Shown here: positions 48,119 through 61,622 of the stretch, piece after piece | How positions within the stretch are numbered: the first letter of the stretch is position 1 | How the letters are laid out: each line of letters opens with the position of its first letter | From: Siphonodentalium dalli | Lineage: Eukaryota; Mollusca; Scaphopoda; Gadilida; Siphonodentaliidae | NCBI GenBank assembly: GCA_032622095.1 | Contig: CP136064.1 | Span: forward strand, 620,001 to 684,000 | Reading direction: 5' to 3' | Length of the DNA: 64,000 nt | The notes under the pieces: generated by a model | What the model saw: the letters and a program-made list of their open reading frames with translations, nothing else | Told to the model about the DNA's origin: nothing | The model's database searches: none | Translations under genes and position numbers: made by a program

Positions 48119-50864
48119 ATGGTGGAGTACGGTTGGATATTTTCTATTTGGCGCATGTTTCTCCATACCGCGCAATGTCAAATCTGGCCATATCCGAATC
48201 GGGTTGTCATTTACAATGTCTACAGAAAATAAATATCTTCATGTTGGAATGCAAATGTATGTTTAAAGGAACAGATGTATCTCAACTTAAAGGGACATAA
48301 GTAACACCGTCACCAACTTTAAGGGGTATCTGCTATAGACTGGTTCCATGGTGGAGTACTGTTGGATATTTTCAATTTGGCGCATGTTTCTCCCTACCGC
48401 GCCATGTAAAATCTGGCCATATCCGAATCGGGTTGTCATTTACAATGACTACAGAAAATAAATATCTTCATGTTGGAACGCAAATGTATGTTTACAGGAA
48501 CAGATGTATCTCAACTTAAAGGGACATAAGTAACACAGTCACCAACTTAAAGGGGTATCTGCTATAGACTGGTTCCATGGTGGAGTACGGTTGGATATTT
48601 TCAATTTGGCGCATGTTTCTCCATACCGCGCCATGTCAAATCTGGCCATATCCGAATCGGGTTGTCATTTACAATGACTGCAGAAAATATATATCTTCAT
48701 GGTGGCTGCAAATATATGTTTAAAGGAACAGATGTATCTCAACTTAAAGGGACATAAGTAACACAGTCACCAACTTAAAGGGGTATCTGCTATAGACTGG
48801 TTCCATGGTGGAGTACGGTTGAATATTTTCAATTTGGCGCATGTTTCTCCATACCGCGCCATGTCAAATCTGGCCCTATCCGAATCGGGTTGTCATTTAC
48901 AATGACTGCAGAAAATATATATCTTCATGGTGGAATGCAAATGTATGTTTAAAGGAACAGATGTATCTCAACTTAAAGGGACATAAGTAACACAGTCACC
49001 AACTTTAAGGGGTATCTGCTATAGACTGGTTCCATGGTGGAGTACGGTTGGATATTTTCAATTTGGAGCATGTTTCTCCATACCGCGCCATGTCAAATCT
49101 GGCCATATCCGAATCGGGTTGTCATTTACAATGACTGCAGAAAATATATATCCTCATGTTGGAATGCAAATGAATGTTTAAAGGAACAGATGTATCTCAA
49201 CTTAAAGGGACATAAGTAACACCGTCACCAACTTTAAGGGGTATCTGCTATAGACTGGTTACATGGTGGAGTACGGTTGGATATTTTCAATTTTGCGCAT
49301 GTTTCTCCATACCGCGCCATGTAAAATCTGGCCATATCCGAATCGGGTTGTCATTTACAATGACTGCAGAAAATAAATATCTTCATGTTGGAATGCAAAT
49401 GTATGTTTAAAGGAACAGATGTATCTCAACTTAAAGGGACATAAGTAACACAGTCACCAACTTTAAGGGGTATCTGCTATAGACTGGTTCCATGGTGGAG
49501 TATGGTTGGATATTTACTATTTGGCGCATGTTTCTCCATACCGCGCCATGTCAAATCTGGCCATATCCGAATCGGGTTGTCATTTACAATGACTACAGAA
49601 AATATATATCTTCATGTTGGAATGCAAATGTATGTTTAAAGGAACAGATGTATCTCAACTTAAAGGGACATAAGTAACACCGTCACCAACTTTAAGGGGT
49701 ATCTGCTAAGACTGGTTCCATGGTGGAGTACTGTTGTATATTTTCAATTTGGCGCATGTTTTTCCATACCGCGCCATGTCAAATCTGGCCATATCCGAAT
49801 CGGGTTGTCATTTACAATGACTACAGAAAATAAATATCTTCATGTTGGAATGCAAATGTATGTTTAAAGGAACAGATGTATCTCAACTTAAAGGGACATA
49901 AGTAACACAGTCACCAACTTAAAGGGGTATCTGCTATAGACTGGTTCCATGGTGGAGTACGGTTGGATATTTTCAATTTGGCGCATGTTTCTCCATACCG
50001 CGCCATGTCAAATCTGGCCCTATCCGAATCGGGTTGTCATTTACAATGACTGCAGAAAATAAATATCTTCATGTTGGAATGCAAATGTATGTTTAAAGGA
50101 ACAGATGTATCTCAACTTAAAGGGACATAAGTAACACAGTCACCAACTTAAAGAGGTGTCTGATTTAGACTGGTTACATGGTGGAATACGGTTGGATATT
50201 TTCTATTTGGCGCATGTTTCTCCATACGGCGCCATGTCAAATCTGGCCATATCCGAATCGGGTTGTCATTTACAATGACTACAGAAAATAAATATCTTCA
50301 TGTTGGAATGCAAATGTATGTTTAAAGGAACAGATGTATCTCAACTTAAAGGGACATAAGTAACACAGTCACCAACTTTAAGGGGTATCTGCTATAGACT
50401 GGTTCCATGGTGGAGTACGGTTGGATATTTTCTATTTGGCACATGTTTCTCTATACCGCGCCATGTCAAATCTGGCCATATCCGAATCGGGTTGTCATTT
50501 ACAATGACTACAGAAAATAAATATCTTCATGTTGGAATGCAAATGTATGTTTAAAGGAACAGATGTATCTCAACTTAAAGGGACATAAGTAACACAGTCA
50601 CCAACTTAAAGAGGTGTCTGATTTAGACTGGTTACAAGGTGGAATACGGTTGGATATTTTCTATTTGGCACATGTTTCTCCATACCGCGCCATGTCAAAT
50701 CTGGCCATATCCGAATCGGGTTGTCATTTACAATGACTACAGAAAATAAATATCTTCATGTTGGAATGCAAATGTATGTTTAAAGGAACAGATGTATCTC
50801 AACTTAAAGGGACATAAGTAACACAGTCACCAACTTTAAGGGGTATCTGCTATAGACTGGTTCC
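48119..50864 (+). repeat. Domain B 12-mer HOR, copy 2 (2746 bp)
   Basis: The monomer order and unit length equal copy 1. The only differences I noticed are GGAACGCAAAT in the b monomer at 48348 and ATATCCTCATG in the e monomer at 49034, so the two 2.7-kb units are almost identical. Confidence 0.91.
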
Positions 50865-52923
50865 ATGGTGGAGTACGGTTGGATATTTTCTATTTGGCGC
50901 ATGTTTCTCCATACCGCGCAATGTCAAATCTGGCCATATCCGAATCGGGTTGTCATTTACAATGTCTACAGAAAATAAATATCTTCATGTTGGAATGCAA
51001 ATGTATGTTTAAAGGAACAGATGTATCTCAACTTAAAGGGACATAAGTAACACCGTCACCAACTTTAAGGGGTATCTGCTATAGACTGGTTCCATGGTGG
51101 AGTACTGTTGGATATTTTCAATTTGGCGCATGTTTCTCCCTACCGCGCCATGTAAAATCTGGCCATATCCGAATCGGGTTGTCATTTACAATGACTACAG
51201 AAAATAAATATCTTCATGTTGGAATGCAAATGTATGTTTACAGGAACAGATGTATCTCAACTTAAAGGGACATAAGTAACACAGTCACCAACTTAAAGGG
51301 GTATCTGCTATAGACTGGTTCCATGGTGGAATACGGTTGGATATTTTCAATTTGGCGCATGTTTCTCCATACCGCGCCATGTCAAATCTGGCCATATCCG
51401 AATCGGGTTGTCATTTACAATGACTGCAGAAAATATATATCTTCATGGTGGCTGCAAATATATGTTTAAAGGAACAGATGTATCTCAACTTAAAGGGACA
51501 TAAGTAACACAGTCACCAACTTAAAGGGGTATCTGCTATAGACTGGTTCCATGGTGGAGTACGGTTGAATATTTTCAATTTGGCGCATGTTTCTCCATAC
51601 CGCGCCATGTCAAATCTGGCCCTATCCGAATCGGGTTGTCATTTACAATGACTGCAGAAAATATATATCTTCATGGTGGAATGCAAATGTATGTTTAAAG
51701 GAACAGATGTATCTCAACTTAAAGGGACATAAGTAACACAGTCACCAACTTTAAGGGGTATCTGCTATAGACTGGTTCCATGGTGGAGTACGGTTGGATA
51801 TTTTCAATTTGGAGCATGTTTCTCCATACCGCGCCATGTCAAATCTGGCCATATCCGAATCGGGTTGTCATTTACAATGACTGCAGAAAATATATATCTT
51901 CATGTTGGAATGCAAATGAATGTTTAAAGGAACAGATGTATCTCAACTTAAAGGGACATAAGTAACACCGTCACCAACTTTAAGGGGTATCTGCTATAGA
52001 CTGGTTACATGGTGGAGTACGGTTGGATATTTTCAATTTTGCGCATGTTTCTCCATACCGCGCCATGTAAAATCTGGCCATATCCGAATCGGGTTGTCAT
52101 TTACAATGACTGCAGAAAATAAATATCTTCATGTTGGAATGCAAATGTATGTTTAAAGGAACAGATGTATCTCAACTTAAAGGGACATAAGTAACACAGT
52201 CACCAACTTTAAGGGGTATCTGCTATAGACTGGTTCCATGGTGGAGTATGGTTGGATATTTACTATTTGGCGCATGTTTCTCCATACCGCGCCATGTCAA
52301 ATCTGGCCATATCCAAATCGGGTTGTCATTTACAATGACTACAGAAAATATATATCTTCATGTTGGAATGCAAATGTATGTTTAAAGGAACAGATGTATC
52401 TCAACTTAAAGGGACATAAGTAACACCGTCACCAACTTTAAGGGGTATCTGCTAAGACTGGTTCCATGGTGGAGTACTGTTGTATATTTTCAATTTGGCG
52501 CATGTTTTTCCATACCGCGCCATGTCAAATCTGGCCATATCCGAATCGGGTTGTCATTTACAATGACTACAGAAAATAAATATCTTCATGTTGGAATGCA
52601 AATGTATGTTTAAAGGAACAGATGTATCTCAACTTAAAGGGACATAAGTAACACAGTCACCAACTTAAAGGGGTATCTGCTATAGACTGGTTCCATGGTG
52701 GAGTACGGTTGGATATTTTCAATTTGGCGCATGTTTCTCCATACCGCGCCATGTCAAATCTGGCCATATCCGAATCGGGTTGTCATTTACAATGACTACA
52801 GAAAATAAATATCTTCATGTTGGAATGCAAATGTATGTTTAAAGGAACAGATGTATCTCAACTTAAAGGGACATAAGTAACACAGTCACCAACTTTAAGG
52901 GGTATCTGCTATAGACTGGTTCC
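50865..52923 (+). repeat. Domain B 9-mer (2059 bp)
   Basis: The order is a b c d e f h k and then a hybrid at 52695. The hybrid begins like m (CAATTT) but has GGCCATAT and CTACAG as in n'/o. A 12-mer copy has thus lost three monomers through an exchange inside 52695. New markers appear: GGTGGAATACGG in c (51323) and ATCCAAATCGG in h (52238). Confidence 0.88.
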
Positions 52924-55440
52924 ATGGTGGAGTACGGTTGGATATTTTCTATTTGGCGCATGTTTCTCCATACCGCGCAATGTCAAATCTGGCCATATCC
53001 GAATCGGGTTGTCATTTACAATGTCTACAGAAAATAAATATCTTCATGTTGGAATGCAAATGTATGTTTAAAGGAACAGATGTATCTCAACTTAAAGGGA
53101 CATAAGTAACACCGTCACCAACTTTAAGGGGTATCTGCTATAGACTGGTTCCATGGTGGAGTACTGTTGGATATTTTCAATTTGGCGCATGTTTCTCCCT
53201 ACCGCGCCATGTAAAATCTGGCCATATCCGAATCGGGTTGTCATTTACAATGACTACAGAAAATAAATATCTTCATGTTGGAATGCAAATGTATGTTTAC
53301 AGGAACAGATGTATCTCAACTTAAAGGGACATAAGTAACACAGTCACCAACTTAAAGGGGTATCTGCTATAGACTGGTTCCATGGTGGAATACGGTTGGA
53401 TATTTTCAATTTGGCGCATGTTTCTCCATACCGCGCCATGTCAAATCTGGCCATATCCGAATCGGGTTGTCATTTACAATGACTGCAGAAAATATATATC
53501 TTCATGGTGGCTGCAAATATATGTTTAAAGGAACAGATGTATCTCAACTTAAAGGGACATAAGTAACACAGTCACCAACTTAAAGGGGTATCTGCTATAG
53601 ACTGGTTCCATGGTGGAGTACGGTTGAATATTTTCAATTTGGCGCATGTTTCTCCATACCGCGCCATGTCAAATCTGGCCCTATCCGAATCGGGTTGTCA
53701 TTTACAATGACTGCAGAAAATATATATCTTCATGGTGGAATGCAAATGTATGTTTAAAGGAACAGATGTATCTCAACTTAAAGGGACATAAGTAACACAG
53801 TCACCAACTTTAAGGGGTATCTGCTATAGACTGGTTCCATGGTGGAGTACGGTTGGATATTTTCAATTTGGAGCATGTTTCTCCATACCGCGCCATGTCA
53901 AATCTGGCCATATCCGAATCGGGTTGTCATTTACAATGACTGCAGAAAATATATATCTTCATGTTGGAATGCAAATGAATGTTTAAAGGAACAGATGTAT
54001 CTCAACTTAAAGGGACATAAGTAACACCGTCACCAACTTTAAGGGGTATCTGCTATAGACTGGTTACATGGTGGAGTACGGTTGGATATTTTCAATTTTG
54101 CGCATGTTTCTCCATACCGCGCCATGTAAAATCTGGCCATATCCGAATCGGGTTGTCATTTACAATGACTGCAGAAAATAAATATCTTCATGTTGGAATG
54201 CAAATGTATGTTTAAAGGAACAGATGTATCTCAACTTAAAGGGACATAAGTAACACAGTCACCAACTTTAAGGGGTATCTGCTATAGACTGGTTCCATGG
54301 TGGAGTATGGTTGGATATTTACTATTTGGCGCATGTTTCTCCATACCGCGCCATGTCAAATCTGGCCATATCCAAATCGGGTTGTCATTTACAATGACTA
54401 CAGAAAATATATATCTTCATGTTGGAATGCAAATGTATGTTTAAAGGAACAGATGTATCTCAACTTAAAGGGACATAAGTAACACCGTCACCAACTTTAA
54501 GGGGTATCTGCTAAGACTGGTTCCATGGTGGAGTACTGTTGTATATTTTCAATTTGGCGCATGTTTTTCCATACCGCGCCATGTCAAATCTGGCCATATC
54601 CGAATCGGGTTGTCATTTACAATGACTACAGAAAATAAATATCTTCATGTTGGAATGCAAATGTATGTTTAAAGGAACAGATGTATCTCAACTTAAAGGG
54701 ACATAAGTAACACAGTCACCAACTTAAAGGGGTATCTGCTATAGACTGGTTCCATGGTGGAGTACGGTTGGATATTTTCAATTTGGCGCATGTTTCTCCA
54801 TACCGCGCCATGTCAAATCTGGCCCTATCCGAATCGGGTTGTCATTTACAATGACTGCAGAAAATAAATATCTTCATGTTGGAATGCAAATGTATGTTTA
54901 AAGGAACAGATGTATCTCAACTTAAAGGGACATAAGTAACACAGTCACCAACTTAAAGAGGTGTCTGATTTAGACTGGTTACATGGTGGAATACGGTTGG
55001 ATATTTTCTATTTGGCGCATGTTTCTCCATACCGCGCCATGTCAAATCTGGCCATATCCGAATCGGGTTGTCATTTACAATGACTACAGAAAATAAATAT
55101 CTTCATGTTGGAATGCAAATGTATGTTTAAAGGAACAGATGTATCTCAACTTAAAGGGACATAAGTAACACAGTCACCAACTTTAAGGGGTATCTGCTAT
55201 AGACTGGTTCCATGGTGGAGTACGGTTGGATATTTTCTATTTGGCACATGTTTCTCTATACCGCGCCATGTCAAATCTGGCCATATCCGAATCGGGTTGT
55301 CATTTACAATGACTACAGAAAATAAATATCTTCATGTTGGAATGCAAATGTATGTTTAAAGGAACAGATGTATCTCAACTTAAAGGGACATAAGTAACAC
55401 AGTCACCAACTTTAAGGGGTATCTGCTATAGACTGGTTCC
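52924..55440 (+). repeat. Domain B 11-mer (2517 bp)
   Basis: The order is a b c d e f h k m n' o, lacking the final n. The c monomer with GGAATACGG and the h monomer with ATCCAAATCGG are shared only with the preceding 9-mer, so these two blocks are direct relatives. Confidence 0.88.
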
Positions 55441-56814
55441 ATGGTGGAGTACGGTTGGATATTTTCTATTTGGCGCATGTTTCTCCATACCGCGCAATGT
55501 CAAATCTGGCCATATCCGAATCGGGTTGTCATTTACAATGTCTACAGAAAATAAATATCTTCATGTTGGAATGCAAATGTATGTTTAAAGGAACAGATGT
55601 ATCTCAACTTAAAGGGACATAAGTAACACCGTCACCAACTTTAAGGGGTATCTGCTATAGACTGGTTCCATGGTGGAGTACTGTTGGATATTTTCAATTT
55701 GGCGCATGTTTCTCCCTACCGCGCCATGTAAAATCTGGCCATATCCGAATCGGGTTGTCATTTACAATGACTACAGAAAATAAATATCTTCATGTTGGAA
55801 TGCAAATGTATGTTTACAGGAACAGATGTATCTCAACTTAAAGGGACATAAGTAACACAGTCACCAACTTAAAGGGGTATCTGCTATAGACTGGTTCCAT
55901 GGTGGAGTACGGTTGGATATTTTCAATTTGGCGCATGTTTCTCCATACCGCGCCATGTCAAATCTGGCCATATCCGAATCGGGTTGTCATTTACAATGAC
56001 TGCAGAAAATATATATCTTCATGGTGGAATGCAAATGTATGTTTAAAGGAACAGATGTATCTCAACTTAAAGGGACATAAGTAACACAGTCACCAACTTT
56101 AAGGGGTATCTGCTATAGACTGGTTCCATGGTGGAGTACGGTTGGATATTTTCAATTTGGAGCATGTTTCTCCATACCGCGCCATGTCAAATCTGGCCAT
56201 ATCCGAATCGGGTTGTCATTTACAATGACTGCAGAAAATATATATCTTCATGTTGGAATGCAAATGAATGTTTAAAGGAACAGATGTATCTCAACTTAAA
56301 GGGACATAAGTAACACAGTCACCAACTTAAAGAGGTGTCTGATTTAGACTGGTTACATGGTGGAATACGGTTGGATATTTTCTATTTGGCGCATGTTTCT
56401 CCATACCGCGCCATGTCAAATCTGGCCATATCCGAATCGGGTTGTCATTTACAATGACTACAGAAAATAAATATCTTCATGTTGGAATGCAAATGTATGT
56501 TTAAAGGAACAGATGTATCTCAACTTAAAGGGACATAAGAAACACAGTCACCAACTTTAAGGGGTATCTGCTATAGACTGGTTCCATGGTGGAGTACGGT
56601 TGGATATGTTCTATTTGGCACATGTTTCTCTATACCGCGCCATGTCAAATCTGGCCATATCCGAATCGGGTTGTCATTTACAATGACTACAGAAAATAAA
56701 TATCTTCATGTTGGAATGCAAATGTATGTTTAAAGGAACAGATGTATCTCAACTTAAAGGGACATAAGTAACACAGTCACCAACTTTAAGGGGTATCTGC
56801 TATAGACTGGTTCC
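55441..56814 (+). repeat. Domain B 6-mer with c/d hybrid (1374 bp)
   Basis: The order is a b c/d e n' o. The monomer at 55899 has a c-like left half (GGCCATAT) and a d-like right half (GGTGGAATGCAAATGTATG), which restores the full 229 bp. e is followed directly by the GATTT linker and n'. o now reads GGATATGTTC, a change kept in all later o copies. Confidence 0.86.
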
Positions 56815-57730
56815 ATGGTGGAGTACGGTTGGATATTTTCTATTTGGCGCATGTTTCTCCATACCGCGCAATGTCAAATCTGGCCATATCCGAATCGGGT
56901 TGTCATTTACAATGTCTACAGAAAATAAATATCTTCATGTTGGAATGCAAATGTATGTTTAAAGGAACAGATGTATCTCAACTTAAAGGGACATAAGTAA
57001 CACCGTCACCAACTTTAAGGGGTATCTGCTATAGACTGGTTCCATGGTGGAGTACTGTTGGATATTTTCAATTTGGCGCATGTTTCTCCCTACCGCGCCA
57101 TGTAAAATCTGGCCATATCCGAATCGGGTTGTCATTTACAATGACTACAGAAAATAAATATCTTCATGTTGGAATGCAAATGTATGTTTACAGGAACAGA
57201 TGTATCTCAACTTAAAGGGACATAAGTAACACAGTCAGCAACTTAAAGGGGTATCTGCTATAGACTGGTTCCATGGTGGAGTACGGTTGGATATTTTCAA
57301 TTTGGCGCATGTTTCTCCATACCGCGCCATGTCAAATCTGGCCATATCCGAATCGGGTTGTCATTTACAATGACTGCAGAAAATATATATCTTCATGTTG
57401 GAATGCAAATGTATGTTTAAAGGAACAGATGTATCTCAACTGAAAGGGACATAAGTAACACAGTCACCAACTTAATGGGGTATCTGCTATAGACTGGTTC
57501 CATGGTGGAGTACGGTTGGATATTTTCAATTTGGCGCATGTTTCTCCATACCGCGCTATGTCAAATCTGGCCCTATCCGAATCGGGTTGTCATTTACAAT
57601 GACTGCAGAAAATATATATCTTCATGGTGGAATGCAAATGTATGTTTAAAGGAACAGATGTATCTCAACTTAAAGGGACATAAGTAAAACAGTCACCAAC
57701 TTTAAGGGGTATCTGCTATAGACTGGTTCC
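56815..57730 (+). repeat. 4-monomer block introducing types q and r
   Basis: The order is a b q r. q (57273) is preceded by CAGTCAGC and has CTCAACTGAAAGG. It is followed by the CTTAATGGGG linker and r (57502), which has CGCTATG, GGCCCTAT, CATGGTGG and GTAAAACAG. These four markers are new to the window at this point. Confidence 0.86.
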
Positions 57731-60019
57731 ATGGTGGAGTACTGTTGGATATTTTCAATTTGGCGCATGTTTCTCCCTACCGCGCCATGTAAAATCTGGC
57801 CATATCCGAATCGGGTTGTCATTTACAATGACTACAGAAAATAAATATCTTCATGTTGGAATGCAAATGTATGTTTACAGGAACAGATGTATCTCAACTT
57901 AAAGGGACATAAGTAACACAGTCACCAACTTAAAGGGGTATCTGCTATAGACTGGTTCCATGGTGGAGTACGGTTGGATATTTTCAATTTGGCGCATGTT
58001 TCTCCATACCGCGCCATGTCAAATCTGGCCATATCCGAATCGGGTTGTCATTTACAATGACTGCAGAAAATATATATCTTCATGGTGGAATGCAAATGTA
58101 TGTTTAAAGGAACAGATGTATCTCAACTTAAAGGGACATAAGTAACACAGTCACCAACTTTAAGGGGTATCTGCTATAGACTGGTTCCATGGTGGAGTAC
58201 GGTTGGATATTTTCAATTTGGAGCATGTTTCTCCATACCGCGCCATGTCAAATCTGGCCATATCCGAATCGGGTTGTCATTTACAATGACTGCAGAAAAT
58301 ATATATCTTCATGGTGGAATGCAAATGTATGTTTAAAGGAACAGATGTATCTCAACTTAAAGGGACATAAGTAACACAGTCACCAACTTTAAGGGGTATC
58401 TGCTATAGACTGGTTCCATGGTGGAGTACGGTTGGATATTTTCAATTTGGAGCATGTTTCTCCATACCGCGCCATGTCAAATCTGGCCATATCCGAATCG
58501 GGTTGTCATTTACAATGACTGCAGAAAATATATATCTTCATGTTGGAATGCAAATGAATGTTTAAAGGAACAGATGTATCTCAACTTAAAGGGACATAAG
58601 TAACACCGTCACCAACTTTAAGGGGTATCTGCTATAGACTGGTTACATGGTGGAGTACGGTTGGATATTTTCAATTTTGCGCATGTTTCTCCATACCGCG
58701 CCATGTAAAATCTGGCCATATCCGAATCGGGTTGTCATTTACAATGACTGCAGAAAATAAATATCTTCATGTTGGAATGCAAATGTATGTTTAAAGGAAC
58801 AGATGTATCTCAACTTAAAGGGACATAAGTAACACAGTCACCAACTTTAAGGGGTATCTGCTATAGACTGGTTCCATGGTGGAGTATGGTTGGATATTTA
58901 CTATTTGGCGCATGTTTCTCCATACCGCGCCATGTCAAATCTGGCCATATCCGAATCGGGTTGTCATTTACAATGACTACAGAAAATATATATCTTCATG
59001 TTGGAATGCAAATGTATGTTTAAAGGAACAGATGTATCTCAACTTAAAGGGACATAAGTAACACCGTCACCAACTTTAAGGGGTATCTGCTAAGACTGGT
59101 TCCATGGTGGAGTACTGTTGTATATTTTCAATTTGGCGCATGTTTTTCCATACCGCGCCATGTCAAATCTGGCCATATCCGAATCGGGTTGTCATTTACA
59201 ATGACTACAGAAAATAAATATCTTCATGTTGGAATGCAAATGTATGTTTAAAGGAACAGATGTATCTCAACTTAAAGGGACATAAGTAACACAGTCACCA
59301 ACTTAAAGGGGTATCTGCTATAGACTGGTTCCATGGTGGAGTACGGTTGGATATTTTCAATTTGGCGCATGTTTCTCCATACCGCGCCATGTCAAATCTG
59401 GCCCTATCCGAATCGGGTTGTCATTTACAATGACTGCAGAAAATAAATATCTTCATGTTGGAATGCAAATGTATGTTTAAAGGAACAGATGTATCTCAAC
59501 TTAAAGGGACATAAGTAACACAGTCACCAACTTAAAGAGGTGTCTGATTTAGACTGGTTACATGGTGGAATACGGTTGGATATTTTCTATTTGGCGCATG
59601 TTTCTCCATACCGCGCCATGTCAAATCTGGCCATATCCGAATCGGGTTGTCATTTACAATGACTACAGAAAATAAATATCTTCATGTTGGAATGCAAATG
59701 TATGTTTAAAGGAACAGATGTATCTCAACTTAAAGGGACATAAGTAACACAGTCACCAACTTTAAGGGGTATCTGCTATAGACTGGTTCCATGGTGGAGT
59801 ACGGTTGGATATGTTCTATTTGGCACATGTTTCTCTATACCGCGCCATGTCAAATCTGGCCATATCCGAATCGGGTTGTCATTTACAATGACTACAGAAA
59901 ATAAATATCTTCATGTTGGAATGCAAATGTATGTTTAAAGGAACAGATGTATCTCAACTTAAAGGGACATAAGTAACACCGTCACCAACTTTAAGGGGTA
60001 TCTGCTATAGACTGGTTCC
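57731..60019 (+). repeat. Domain B 10-mer (2289 bp)
   Basis: The order is b, c/d, e/(c/d), e, f, h, k, m, n', o. The monomer at 58189 carries GGAGCATG from e on its left and GGTGGAATGCAAATGTATG on its right, so it is a hybrid that duplicated one monomer. Type a is absent. Confidence 0.86.
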
Positions 60020-61622
60020 ATGGTGGAGTACTGTTGGATATTTTCAATTTGGCGCATGTTTCTCCCTACCGCGCCATGTAAAATCTGGCCATATCCGAAT
60101 CGGGTTGTCATTTACAATGACTACAGAAAATAAATATCTTCATGTTGGAATGCAAATGTATGTTTACAGGAACAGATGTATCTCAACTTAAAGGGACATA
60201 AGTAACACAGTCAGCAACTTAAAGGGGTATCTGCTATAGACTGGTTCCATGGTGGAGTACGGTTGGATATTTTCAATTTGGCGCATGTTTCTCCATACCG
60301 CGCCATGTCAAATCTGGCCATATCCGAATCGGGTTGTCATTTACAATGACTGCAGAAAATATATATCTTCATGTTGGAATGCAAATGTATGTTTAAAGGA
60401 ACAGATGTATCTCAACTGAAAGGGACATAAGTAACACAGTCACCAACTTAATGGGGTATCTGCTATAGACTGGTTCCATGGTGGAGTACGGTTGGATATT
60501 TTCAATTTGGCGCATGTTTCTCCATACCGCGCTATGTCAAATCTGGCCCTATCCGAATCGGGTTGTCATTTACAATGACTGCAGAAAATATATATCTTCA
60601 TGGTGGAATGCAAATGTATGTTTAAAGGAACAGATGTATCTCAACTTAAAGGGACATAAGTAAAACAGTCACCAACTTTAAGGGGTATCTGCTATAGACT
60701 GGTTCCATGGTGGAGTACTGTTGGATATTTTCAATTTGGCGCATGTTTCTCCCTACCGCGCCATGTAAAATCTGGCCATATCCGAATCGGGTTGTCATTT
60801 ACAATGACTGCAGAAAATATATATCTTCATGTTGGAATGCAAATGTATGTTTAAAGGAACAGATGTATCTCAACTTAAAGGGACATAAGTAACACAGTCA
60901 CCAACTTTAACGGGTATCTGCTATAGACTGGTTACATGGTGGAATACGGTTGGATATTTTCAATTTTGCGCATGTTTCTCCATACCGCGCCATGTCAAAT
61001 CTGGCCATATCCGAATCGGGTTGTCATTTACAATGACTGCATAAAATAAATATCTTCATGTTGGAATGCAAATGTATGTTTAAAGGAACAGATGTATCTC
61101 AACTTAAAGGGACATAAGTAACACAGTCACCAACTTAAAGAGGTGTCTGATTTAGACTGGTTACATGGTGGAATACGGTTGGATATTTTCTATTTGGCGC
61201 ATGTTTCTCCATACCGCGCCATGTCAAATCTGGCCATATCCGAATCGGGTTGTCATTTACAATGACTACAGAAAATAAATATCTTCATGTTGGAATGCAA
61301 ATGTATGTTTAAAGGAACAGATGTATCTCAACTTAAAGGGACATAAGTAACACAGTCACCAACTTTAAGGGGTATCTGCTATAGACTGGTTCCATGGTGG
61401 AGTACGGTTGGATATGTTCTATTTGGCACATGTTTCTCTATACCGCGCCATGTCAAATCTGGCCATATCCGAATCGGGTTGTCATTTACAATGACTACAG
61501 AAAATAAATATCTTCATGTTGGAATGCAAATGTATGTTTAAAGGAACAGATGTATCTCAACTTAAAGGGACATAAGTAACACCGTCACCAACTTTAAGGG
61601 GTATCTGCTATAGACTGGTTCC
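60020..61622 (+). repeat. 7-monomer HOR (1603 bp), b q r s t n' o
   Basis: All seven monomers are 229 bp. s (60707) combines the b left half (GTACTG, CCCT, GTAAAAT) with a CTGCAG/TATATAT right half. t (60936) has a TTTAACGGG linker, TTACATGG, GAATACGG, TTTTGCGC and CTGCATAAAAT. The first five monomers repeat from 61623. Confidence 0.88.
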
